18,763 nt of DNA from Lentihominibacter faecis (lineage in GTDB: Bacteria > Bacillota > Clostridia > Peptostreptococcales > Anaerovoracaceae). Of the stretch, positions 1 through 5,876 are shown in pieces (the first letter of the stretch is position 1; each line of letters opens with the position of its first letter). The notes under the pieces were generated by a model. It did no database searches and was not told the DNA's origin. It was given only the letters and a program-made list of their open reading frames with translations. Where the stretch lies: NCBI RefSeq assembly GCF_014306095.1, contig NZ_JACRWC010000034.1:1-18763 (forward strand). The letters are read 5' to 3'. Made by a program: the position numbers and the translations under genes.

Positions 1-105
1 TCGCTATACCGATTGCTCTTACATTTTAACAGCTTAAGCAACAAGATGGATAATTCCTTACTGGCTGCAAGGGATATTAACCATAAGTATATTGTAGTAG
101 GATGA
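1..105 (+). CDS. Possible 3' end of an unknown truncated CDS
   Basis: Frame 1 is open from the first base to a TGA at 103-105, giving 34 codons (ending in the residues YIVVG). The reading looks protein-like and the stretch is more A+T-rich than the genes downstream, but 34 open codons can occur by chance. No family is recognised. No terminator follows. It is listed only because the contig starts here and the open frame has no start inside the window. A spurious open frame is equally possible. Confidence 0.18.
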   Translation, partial: SLYRLLLHFNSLSNKMDNSLLAARDINHKYIVVG

Positions 106-382
106 TATCTGCTTTAAAATCCCCTCGCTCCCGCTGATTCACTCCCCAGCAAATAACTAAACTGTTATATTAAGGAGCTAGAAAACTCCTATGTGGCGGA
201 AACTTTGCAGACCGCTTCCCATCTGCCGTATTTTTTTTGCATAATGGGAATTCGCAAAACAGCACATGGCTTGCAGACGACAAAAAATCCAAATCCAAAG
301 CGATTTTTTCTCGATCTGGGAATTCACGATCCTAAATACAGTTCTCACAAAGAACATCTCGATACAAACCACCCCAGTCCCC

Positions 383-454
383 GCGACCACGCGACACTGC
401 GACCATGCGACATTACAACACCGCATCCCCGTGACCACGCGACGCCGCAGATCC
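383..454. repeat. Octamer tandem repeat, consensus GCGACMAY
   Basis: GCGAC starts at 383, 391, 399 and 407, an exact 8-bp period. The phase resumes after two degenerate units with GTGACCAC at 431, GCGACGCC at 439 and GCAGATCC at 447. A 17-bp segment at 379-395 recurs at 427-443 with one change. Because 8 is not divisible by 3, the array argues against a long conserved protein across it. Its role is unknown; slippage-derived microsatellite is the simplest reading. Confidence 0.7.
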
Positions 455-472
455 CGCCCTTTGCAAGCGTCT

Positions 473-518
473 CAGAAAACCGGCCTCTTAAAAATCAGAA
501 AACCGGCTTCTTAGAAAT
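473..518. repeat. 23-bp tandem duplication
   Basis: The 23 bases 473-495 are repeated directly at 496-518 with two substitutions (core AAAACCGGCYTCTTARAAAT). The copies lie immediately upstream of the rplS -35 box at 538 and could influence that promoter, though nothing shows this. Confidence 0.75.
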
Positions 519-537
519 CGTTTTTAAAAGAAACATG

Positions 538-566
538 TTGCAATCCGCCCATTCATAAGATATAAT
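538..566 (+). promoter_or_regulatory. Sigma-A promoter of rplS
   Basis: TTGCAA at 538-543, a 17-base spacer and a perfect TATAAT at 561-566. Transcription would start near 573, giving an untranslated leader of about 80 bases before rplS. Spacing and position are ideal. Confidence 0.8.
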
Positions 567-572
567 ATAAAG

Positions 573-652
573 GCTTGATTACGGGCGGTCCTCTGGATGC
601 ATGGCAACACGGCACATGCCCATGAACGTCTTGAAGGGAAGGAGGAAAACCA
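573..652 (+). promoter_or_regulatory. rplS 5' leader, possible L19 autoregulatory leader
   Basis: The roughly 80-nt leader can fold: GGGC (583-586) pairs with GCCC (618-621), and inside it GCATG (599-603) pairs with CATGC (615-619). The ribosome binding site GGAGG lies just before the ATG at 653. Low-GC Gram-positive rplS genes are known to carry a structured L19 leader used for feedback control, so this is a reasonable candidate, but I could not align it to the family consensus from memory. A covariance-model search would decide. Confidence 0.35.
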
Positions 653-1000
653 ATGGATGTATTAAGCTCAGTTGTACAGGATTATCTCAAGACTGATATC
701 CCTGCGTTTAACGTTGGAGACACCGTAAAGGTACACGTTAAAATCAAAGAAGGAAACAGAGAAAGAATTCAGATTTTTGAAGGCTTTGTTCTGAAGAGAC
801 AGAACGGCGGAATCGGCGAGACTTTCACTGTAAGAAGAATCGCTTCCGGAGTAGGCGTGGAAAAGACTTTCCCGATCCACTCTCCGCTGGTAGAAAAGAT
901 CGAAGTAGTAAAACGCGGTAAAGTTAGAAGAGCAAGACTTCACTACATGCGTGCCAGAACTGGTAAATCTGCTAAGATCAAGTCTAAGGAAGAAAAATAG
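653..1000 (+). CDS. rplS: 50S ribosomal protein L19
   Basis: This 115-residue protein has the normal length and sequence of bacterial L19 over its whole length: the N-terminal hydrophobic/acidic start, the motif [29 protein letters not shown], and the basic C-terminus rich in [15 protein letters not shown]19 sits at the 30S-50S interface and helps shape the subunit bridge. The ATG at 653 is preceded by GGAGG at proper distance. It has its own sigma-A promoter and a strong terminator at 1023-1051, so it appears to be a single-gene unit here rather than the last gene of an rpsP-rimM-trmD cluster. Arginine codons are mainly AGA (9 of 11), the expected bias of a highly expressed gene. Confidence 0.98.
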   Translation: MDVLSSVVQDYLKTDIPAFNVGDTVKVHVKIKEGNRERIQIFEGFVLKRQNGGIGETFTVRRIASGVGVEKTFPIHSPLVEKIEVVKRGKVRRARLHYMRARTGKSAKIKSKEEK

Positions 1001-1022
1001 TGACACACGTCATAAGAGACAG

Positions 1023-1051
1023 GGAACCGGATTCGGTTCCTTTTTCTTTTT
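1023..1051 (+). terminator. Rho-independent terminator after rplS
   Basis: GGAACCG at 1023-1029 pairs with CGGTTCC at 1034-1040 around the loop GATT, followed by a T-rich tract. It lies 22 bases after the rplS stop. Confidence 0.92.
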
Positions 1052-1060
1052 TATGCAAAG

Positions 1061-1077
1061 CGATCCCTGCGGGATCG
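1061..1077. repeat. Short perfect inverted repeat
   Basis: CGATCCC (1061-1067), loop TGC, GGGATCG (1071-1077). No T-run follows, so it is not a terminator. GCGATCCC recurs at 1133-1140 and CGCGTCTAA occurs at both 1117-1125 and 1140-1148, so the spacer before the flavoprotein gene is mildly repetitive. Function unknown. Confidence 0.5.
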
Positions 1078-1168
1078 TGAAGCGACGGGCCGGACCAGGC
1101 AGAGAAAACGGCCCGCGCGTCTAACGCGTTCAGCGATCCCGCGTCTAAAAGGAAAGGAATTCACCCGC

Positions 1169-2737
1169 ATGATTTACGACTGCATTATCGTCGGCGCCGG
1201 CGCATCCGGCCTGTTCGCCGGCGCCAGATTTGATACGGCGGCCGAAGGCCGCCAGGCTGGGGCAGCCTCCCCATCCCAGCAGGCTGCCCCTCGCATGGCA
1301 GCACCCGCATCCAGCTGCCCGGCCAAAAGCCAGCTGGCCGGAAATCGACCAACCGGCAACCGTCCTGCCAGCTGCCCTCACAAAAGCCAGCCGGTCAGAA
1401 ATCGACCAACCGGCAGCCGTCCTTCCAGCTGCCCGCACAAAAGCCAGTCGGTCGGAAATCGACCAACCGGCAGCCGTCCTTCCAGCCGCCCGACCAAACA
1501 CCGTCCTGCTGGCCTGATCCTGGAGAAAACAGGCCGCGCCGGCACGAAACTTTTGATGTCCGGCGGCGGCCAGTGCAACATCACCCACGGCGGATCCATC
1601 AAGGATTTCATCGACCGGTATGGGAAAAAAGGCGGCCGTATCCGCAGCTGCCTCTATAAACACAATAACCTGGAACTGATCTCTTTTCTCGAAAAAAACG
1701 GGATCCCGACTGTCACGCAGGAAGAAGACAGCAGGGTATTTCCGGCATCCAGAAAGGCTCAGGATATCCGGGATCTTTTGGTGAGGAAATCTCAGGAAAA
1801 CGGATTCGAGATCGCTTACGATCAGGAAGTTACCGGGATCCGCCGGATCTCTGCCGAGGAGATCAGCGATAGGCGGGCACATTCCAGCAATTTCGATCCG
1901 GCGTGCGATGCGAATGATCATGACCCCTCATCCGAATCGAGTCATCCTCATTCAGACACTTCCACATCAGGCTGCTGGGAGATCACCACAAACAAAACCA
2001 CATTCCGGGCAAAGACCATCATTTTAGCATCCGGCGGCTGCTCCTATCCGGGCACCGGATCCGACGGACAGCTGTTTTCCGTGCTGCAGCGAGACCTGGA
2101 TCTTGAAATGACCCCGCTGCAGCCCGCCCTGACATCGATCCGCGTCCAGAACTATCCTTACGCGAAGCTGTCGGGGATCCCCTTCAAAGACTGCCGGATC
2201 AGAGTGCTGCGGGCACAAAAAAAGATCGCCGAAGAAAAAGGCGGTCTTCTATTCACTCACAAGGATTTTTCCGGCCCTGCGATCTTAAATATATCCAATT
2301 TTGCACAGCCAGGAGACACCCTGGTGATCGACTACCTGATCGCGCCGCGAGATGAAATCGCAGCTAACCTCCAAAAGTCCGCAGAGAAATCACACAGCGG
2401 TCTTCCCGCGATCCTATCGGACACGTTCCATCTGCCAAAGCGTTTCAGCCAGCTGCTGGTTTCCCGCACGGGCAATTCCACCAAGGCTCTGGCAGCCGCA
2501 CTGACGGGAGAAGAATTTCAGATCACTTCCCTGTCAGGTTTTGAAAAAGCCATGACCACAGCAGGCGGCATCGCTCTTTCTCAGATCGACCTGAAAACCA
2601 TGGAGCTTAAAAATCACTCCGGGATTTTCGTCTGCGGAGAAATGATCGATATCGACGGGAGCACCGGCGGCTACAATCTGCAGTTTGCCTATTCTTCCGG
2701 CTGCACAGCAGCGGAATCGGCGATCCAGCTTATCTAG
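1169..2737 (+). CDS. HI0933/YhiN-family flavoprotein (NAD(P)/FAD-dependent oxidoreductase) with repeat insert
   Basis: A 522-residue protein. The N-terminus IIVGAGASGL (residues 7-15) is the dinucleotide-binding start of a Rossmann fold. LILEKTGRAGTKLLMSGGGQ and CNITH (about 116-140), SGGCSYPGTGSDG in the middle, and TTAGGIALSQID...GEMIDIDGSTGGYNLQFAYSSG at the C-terminus are hallmarks of the HI0933/YhiN family. The substrate of this family is not established. Members are normally about 400-420 residues. The excess comes mostly from residues 21-114, a low-complexity Pro/Ser/Arg insert between the first helix and second strand of the fold, made of 19-residue tandem repeats. A second Ser/His/Asp-rich stretch lies near residues 225-272. 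The frame stays open, so the gene may be functional if the insert loops out. The ATG at 1169 has AGGAAAGG upstream. It converges on the xerD gene. Confidence 0.88.
   Translation: MIYDCIIVGAGASGLFAGARFDTAAEGRQAGAASPSQQAAPRMAAPASSCPAKSQLAGNRPTGNRPASCPHKSQPVRNRPTGSRPSSCPHKSQSVGNRPTGSRPSSRPTKHRPAGLILEKTGRAGTKLLMSGGGQCNITHGGSIKDFIDRYGKKGGRIRSCLYKHNNLELISFLEKNGIPTVTQEEDSRVFPASRKAQDIRDLLVRKSQENGFEIAYDQEVTGIRRISAEEISDRRAHSSNFDPACDANDHDPSSESSHPHSDTSTSGCWEITTNKTTFRAKTIILASGGCSYPGTGSDGQLFSVLQRDLDLEMTPLQPALTSIRVQNYPYAKLSGIPFKDCRIRVLRAQKKIAEEKGGLLFTHKDFSGPAILNISNFAQPGDTLVIDYLIAPRDEIAANLQKSAEKSHSGLPAILSDTFHLPKRFSQLLVSRTGNSTKALAAALTGEEFQITSLSGFEKAMTTAGGIALSQIDLKTMELKNHSGIFVCGEMIDIDGSTGGYNLQFAYSSGCTAAESAIQLI
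1313..1500 (+). repeat. 57-bp tandem repeat (three copies plus a partial) inside a CDS
   Basis: Units start with AGCYGCCC at 1313, 1370, 1427 and 1484, exactly 57 bases apart. The first three are full length and the fourth decays after about 17 bases. Copies 2 and 3 differ at only a few positions; copy 1 is more diverged. Each encodes 19 residues of the type CPHKSQ-x3-NRPTGSRPSS. The period is a multiple of three, so copy-number change would keep the host reading frame. Confidence 0.92.
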
Positions 2738-2899
2738 CTCCAGTGGACACTCTTTCGGCTTTTTTTCCAGCCTGCTCCCGGGTCGATCTCAGCCCAAAGC
2801 TCTCATCCGGCTGCTCTAACTCCGGGGGTCACTCTTTCGGCTTTTTCCCAGCCTGCGCCCGGGGCGATCTCAGCCCAAAACTCTCATCCGGCTGCTCTA
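2734..2899. repeat. 81/82-bp tandem duplication between convergent genes
   Basis: A unit beginning CTARCTCC at 2734 (overlapping the flavoprotein stop codon) is repeated from 2816 and ends at 2899. Shared blocks include CACTCTTTCGGCTTTTT, CGATCTCAGCCCAAA and CTCTCATCCGGCTGCTCTA. The copies differ by a few substitutions and a one-base length change. The segment fills almost all of the space between the two convergent genes. No clear terminator hairpin is seen in it, although each copy carries a T-run after TTCGGC. Confidence 0.88.
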
Positions 2900-2903
2900 G
2901 CCC

Positions 2904-3785
2904 TTACGCTCTCGGATGAGACTTGTCGTACACGTCCTTGATCCGGCTCTTGGTCGCCGACAGGTAGATCTGCGTCGCAGAAATATCCTCATGCCCCATG
3001 AGTTCCTGCAGCGATTTGAGATCCGCTCCATTCTGAAGCATATGCACTGCGAAAGAATTGCGGATAATATGCGGCGTCAGCTTGTGACTTAATTCCGCCT
3101 TTTCTCCGTATTCCTTCAGGATCTTCCACAATCCCTGCCGCGTCATCCGGTTCCCGTAGAAATTAATGAACAACGCCTGTTCCTCTTCTTTTCCACGCAG
3201 CAGCTGATCACGTGCCTCATAAATATAGTTTTCCAGTGCTGCCCGCGCAGGTCTTCCCAGCGGAACGATCCTGGCATGACTCTGTTCACCGGCACACGTG
3301 ATAAATCCCATACGCATATTGACATCCTCAAGATTCGAAGCAATCAGCTCACTGACACGGATCCCGGTAGCATAAAGCACCTCCAGGATAGCACGATCCC
3401 GCACCCCGCGAACGCTGTCATCCGGCACTGCCATCAGCTTTTCGATTTCAGACATTTCCAGATATTCAATGGTTTTCCGCTCAATCTTTGGCGACTTGAT
3501 GTTCTCCGTCGGATCAGATTCCATCATCCCCGCATGGATCAGATAATGAAAAAACGACCGAAGTGACGCCAGTTTCCGGTTTACCGTAGCCGACGATTTC
3601 CCAAGGCTCTTCAGATGATGAAGAAAAGCAATTATCTCCGTGCTGGTCACTCCCAGAAGATCCGTCATCCCTCGCGCGCCTTCGAAGGCAACGAACTCCG
3701 CCAGATCCCGTCCGTAAGCCGCTCTCGTATTTTCAGACATACGCTTTTCCTTTTTCAAATAAGTCATATAATCATCCGTATACAT
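2904..3785 (-). CDS. xerD: XerC/XerD-like tyrosine recombinase
   Basis: A 293-residue protein with an N-terminal SAM-like (core-binding) domain (residues 1-90; MTYLKKEKRMSENTRAAYGRD) and a C-terminal catalytic domain. Arm residues visible are R143 (ATGIRVSEL), H239 and R242 (PHIIRNSF), H265 (LMGHEDIS) and the nucleophile Y274 (ATQIYL). It ends in the VYDKSHPRA tail typical of XerD. The usual beta-hairpin lysine of GKGxKxR appears replaced (CAGEQSHAR, E167). XerD resolves chromosome dimers at dif with XerC. An in-frame upstream ATG at 3884 is rejected: the ATG at 3785 has GAGG 8 bases upstream, and the promoter lies between the two. The neighbours spoIIM and a Nudix gene match a familiar Firmicutes neighbourhood, supporting a housekeeping recombinase rather than an integrase. 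Confidence 0.9.
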   Translation of the reverse strand: MYTDDYMTYLKKEKRMSENTRAAYGRDLAEFVAFEGARGMTDLLGVTSTEIIAFLHHLKSLGKSSATVNRKLASLRSFFHYLIHAGMMESDPTENIKSPKIERKTIEYLEMSEIEKLMAVPDDSVRGVRDRAILEVLYATGIRVSELIASNLEDVNMRMGFITCAGEQSHARIVPLGRPARAALENYIYEARDQLLRGKEEEQALFINFYGNRMTRQGLWKILKEYGEKAELSHKLTPHIIRNSFAVHMLQNGADLKSLQELMGHEDISATQIYLSATKSRIKDVYDKSHPRA

Positions 3786-3809
3786 TCTTTTACCTCGCTT
3801 TATGTCTCT

Positions 3810-3838
3810 ATTATACCCGCTCCCGCTTTCGTTGACAA
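3810..3838 (-). promoter_or_regulatory. Sigma-A promoter of xerD
   Basis: Read on the minus strand: TTGTCA (3838-3833), 17-base spacer, perfect TATAAT (3815-3810). Transcription would start near 3803, about 18 bases before the xerD ATG at 3785. The -35 box abuts the spoIIM control region on the other strand. Confidence 0.78.
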
Positions 3839-3847
3839 TAAACATTG

Positions 3848-3876
3848 ACATATCAAAAGGACAAACTGCATATTCT
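3848..3876 (+). promoter_or_regulatory. Possible sigma-E-type promoter of spoIIM
   Basis: ACATATC (3848-3854), a 14-base gap and CATATTCT (3869-3876) resemble the mother-cell sigma-E pattern (KMATATT, 14-15 bases, CATACANT as I recall it), with several mismatches. spoIIM is a known sigma-E-dependent gene in Bacillus subtilis. A TTGACA also occurs at 3845-3850, but no good sigma-A -10 box sits at the proper distance. Confidence 0.33.
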
Positions 3877-3910
3877 AGTATCAAACCACATGTTAAAGGG
3901 GGACTTCACC

Positions 3911-4549
3911 ATGCGAAAAATCGGATCCATCCTGTTGTTCATCTTCCTGACCGGTCTGTTCACCGGTCTGTTTTTCAGCACCTGCCTTTCCACCAAAAAT
4001 ACCGAGGCCCTCTCCGCACTGCTGCTCACCGGGATCACCACATCCAAAACCGGCTTCCTGCAAAGTTTTCTCACCTCGCTTCTCACGAATTTCATGCTGT
4101 TTTTTCTCATGCTCCCGGCATTGCTGAGCCGCTGTCTCTGCCCCCTTCCGCCACTCGTTCTCTGGTACAAGAGTTTCGCCATAGGCTTTTGCAGCGGGCT
4201 CGTCTGGATGGGAGCACGCTCTCATGTCCTCCTGTTCTCTCTTCTTCATATCCTGCCGCAGAACCTCTTCCTGATCCCCGGCTTTTTCCTGTGCGCCCTG
4301 GCAGTCCTATCCTCCTCTCTGCAAAATTCCCACCGCCGATACGCTGCCGGCAGGCCCTTTGCAGGAAACTCCGTGCTCCCGCCTCATTCCGGCGGCCGCC
4401 ACAGTGCTCCCGCCGGATCTTCCCATGCAAAAAGCAGCCTGCTCACAAAGGACAGACTGCTTCCATTACTGATTATTTCTTCCTTGCTTCTGGCCGCCGG
4501 ATCCCTTACGGAAGCAGCTCTTCGCCTAGCTGCTCTTTCGCCATCATAA
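3911..4549 (+). CDS. spoIIM: Stage II sporulation protein M (SpoIIM)
   Basis: A 212-residue membrane protein, close to the roughly 214 residues of Bacillus SpoIIM. Hydrophobic segments lie at about 5-23, 50-72, 80-100, 104-136 and 183-210. The motif HILPQNLFLIPG (113-124) and the preceding WYKSFAIGFCSGL (85-97) fit SpoIIM. With SpoIID and SpoIIP it forms the DMP complex that remodels peptidoglycan during forespore engulfment. The ATG at 3911 has AAAGGGGGA 8 bases upstream; an earlier in-frame ATG at 3845 lacks one. Residues 138-180 are a Ser/His/Pro/Arg-rich stretch between the last membrane segments. Its last 44 bases overlap the convergent Nudix gene. Confidence 0.82.
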   Translation: MRKIGSILLFIFLTGLFTGLFFSTCLSTKNTEALSALLLTGITTSKTGFLQSFLTSLLTNFMLFFLMLPALLSRCLCPLPPLVLWYKSFAIGFCSGLVWMGARSHVLLFSLLHILPQNLFLIPGFFLCALAVLSSSLQNSHRRYAAGRPFAGNSVLPPHSGGRHSAPAGSSHAKSSLLTKDRLLPLLIISSLLLAAGSLTEAALRLAALSPS

Positions 4550-5054
4550 GAGCAGCGATGGTTTTCGCATCGATCATCTCGCCACGCGCCGCCATCTGAT
4601 ACGCTTCTTCAAACGGATATTCCAGCACATCCAGGGCTTCATCCTCATCCAGATCCTGCTCTCCCGGAGTCAGGTCTGTCATAGCGTAAAGATAGATCAC
4701 TTCTTCCGAATAGCCTACGCTGGGATTGATCTTCCCTAGATAATGAACGTGCTCCGCCGTATATCCAGTCTCTTCTCTAAGCTCTCTGACAGCCGCTTTC
4801 AGCGGATCCGTTTCTCCTTTATCGATCTTTCCTGCCGGGATCTCAAGCACCACATCATGGCAGGCGTACCGATACTGTTTTACCAGAAGGACATGGTTCT
4901 CCTCCGTGATAGCGACCATGGCCACCGCACCGTTGTGCTCTACGATTTCTCTCGTAGATTCCCCCTTCTTCGCCGTTACCTTGTCACGGCGTACGTTCAA
5001 GATCTTTCCCTCATAAATCAGCTGGCTGCTGATCTGCTTTTCTTCAAAAATCAT
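4506..5054 (-). CDS. Nudix hydrolase, ADP-ribose pyrophosphatase type
   Basis: A 182-residue protein with the fold and length of bacterial ADP-ribose pyrophosphatases (NudF-like), which cleave ADP-ribose to AMP and ribose 5-phosphate. The Nudix box runs from G75 (PAGKIDKGE...REL REETGY) with the metal-binding REx2EE core present. Between the first glutamate and RE there are eight residues rather than the usual seven. VKQYRYACHDVVLEIPAG upstream is typical of the ADPRase subgroup. Its ATG overlaps the proC stop as ATGA, so translation is probably coupled to proC. It is the last gene of the proB-proC-Nudix unit. Its 3' end overlaps spoIIM on the other strand by 44 bases and no terminator is seen between them. 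Confidence 0.88.
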   Translation of the reverse strand: MIFEEKQISSQLIYEGKILNVRRDKVTAKKGESTREIVEHNGAVAMVAITEENHVLLVKQYRYACHDVVLEIPAGKIDKGETDPLKAAVRELREETGYTAEHVHYLGKINPSVGYSEEVIYLYAMTDLTPGEQDLDEDEALDVLEYPFEEAYQMAARGEMIDAKTIAALMMAKEQLGEELLP

Positions 5055-5866
5055 TTTTTCTTTTCCTCCGTCATCTCGATGGACCGGTCTACAGCTGCCT
5101 GGAAGCCTTCCTTCACCTTATCCATAAAACCATTGGCAAACAATGTCTCCACCGCTTCGATCGTCGTGCCCTTCGGAGAGCATACATTGATGCGCAGCTG
5201 CTCAAGACTTTCCGGGCTCTCCAGCACCATCTTTGCAGCACCCAGCACTGACTGGGCAGCGAAAATCTTCGCCTTTTCCCCACTCATTCCATTAGCCTGC
5301 GCCGCCTGCACCAGTGCCTCTATGTACATATACGTATAGGCCGGGCTGCTGCCGCTGACGCCTATGACGCAGTCCATCAGCCTTTCTTCGATTTCCTCCG
5401 CCTGCCCGACTGCTGCAAAAATTTTCATCGCTGTCGCAAAAGCTTCTTCCGTGACATTTTTATTCCGGCATACAGCGATCATCGCTTCCCCCACCTTGGC
5501 CGGCGTATTAGGCATGATCCGGATGATCGGTATCTCTGCTCCCAGGTGCTCCGCCAGGAACGCCAGGTCCACACCGGCTGCCATGGAGATGATCAGCTTG
5601 TCACTGGTACATGCTCCCGCGATCTCTGAAAGCACGCCTTCGATCACCTGAGGCTTTACTCCCAGGATCACAACATCCGAGCTGCTGCAAAGCTCCCTGC
5701 CGCTGCTGCAAATGGTCATCCTGGGAAAGCGTTCTCTGGTCTTCGCACAAACCTCTTCACTTTTATCAAAAAGAGCGATCCTGGCCTCATTGTCAGGATC
5801 TGCCGATCCATAACCTGCCAGGATGGCGCCTCCCATATTCCCACCGCCGATAAATCCGATTTTCAT
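5051..5866 (-). CDS. proC: Pyrroline-5-carboxylate reductase
   Basis: 271 residues from the ATG at 5866. It reduces 1-pyrroline-5-carboxylate to proline with NAD(P)H, the last step of proline synthesis. The Rossmann motif IGFIGGGNMGGAILAG is at the N-terminus. VKPQ, PIIRIMPNTPAKVGEA and the family signature around VSGSSPAYTYMYIEAL, plus CSPKGTTIEAVETL near the C-terminus, identify ProC. An in-frame GTG nine bases upstream (5875) is possible, but the sequence AAGGTGA just ahead of the ATG makes 5866 the better start. It follows proB with an 11-base gap and overlaps the Nudix gene by ATGA, so the three genes form one operon. Confidence 0.95.
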   Translation of the reverse strand: MKIGFIGGGNMGGAILAGYGSADPDNEARIALFDKSEEVCAKTRERFPRMTICSSGRELCSSSDVVILGVKPQVIEGVLSEIAGACTSDKLIISMAAGVDLAFLAEHLGAEIPIIRIMPNTPAKVGEAMIAVCRNKNVTEEAFATAMKIFAAVGQAEEIEERLMDCVIGVSGSSPAYTYMYIEALVQAAQANGMSGEKAKIFAAQSVLGAAKMVLESPESLEQLRINVCSPKGTTIEAVETLFANGFMDKVKEGFQAAVDRSIEMTEEKKK

Positions 5867-5876
5867 ATCCTTCACC

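Larger units (their letters stand above)
106..537. other. Gene-poor region upstream of rplS
   Basis: I see no convincing gene here. Open frames exist on both strands (for example 193-558 on plus and 178-438 on minus), but they have no good ribosome binding site or recognisable family. They also run across an 8-bp periodic repeat, a period that is not a multiple of three. The region holds an octamer repeat at 383-454 and a 23-bp tandem duplication at 473-518, described separately. A short inverted repeat AGGAG/CTCCT lies at 173-190. The function of the stretch is unknown. Confidence 0.5.

Noticed and set aside
383..518. Possible CRISPR array from the repeats upstream of rplS
   Set aside because: The repeats are 8 and 23 bp, contiguous and without unique spacers, and no cas gene is present.
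193..558. Open frame of 121 codons on plus (and an 86-codon one on minus at 178-438)
   Set aside because: GTG start without a ribosome binding site, no recognisable family, and the frame runs across an 8-bp periodic array and a 23-bp duplication whose periods do not keep reading frame.
1061..1077. CGATCCC/GGGATCG hairpin as a second terminator
   Set aside because: No T-run on either strand follows it, and a better terminator already lies at 1023.
2904..3785. Integrase marking a mobile island
   Set aside because: Length, C-terminal tail and the spoIIM/Nudix neighbourhood fit housekeeping XerD; no excisionase, att repeat or tRNA is nearby.
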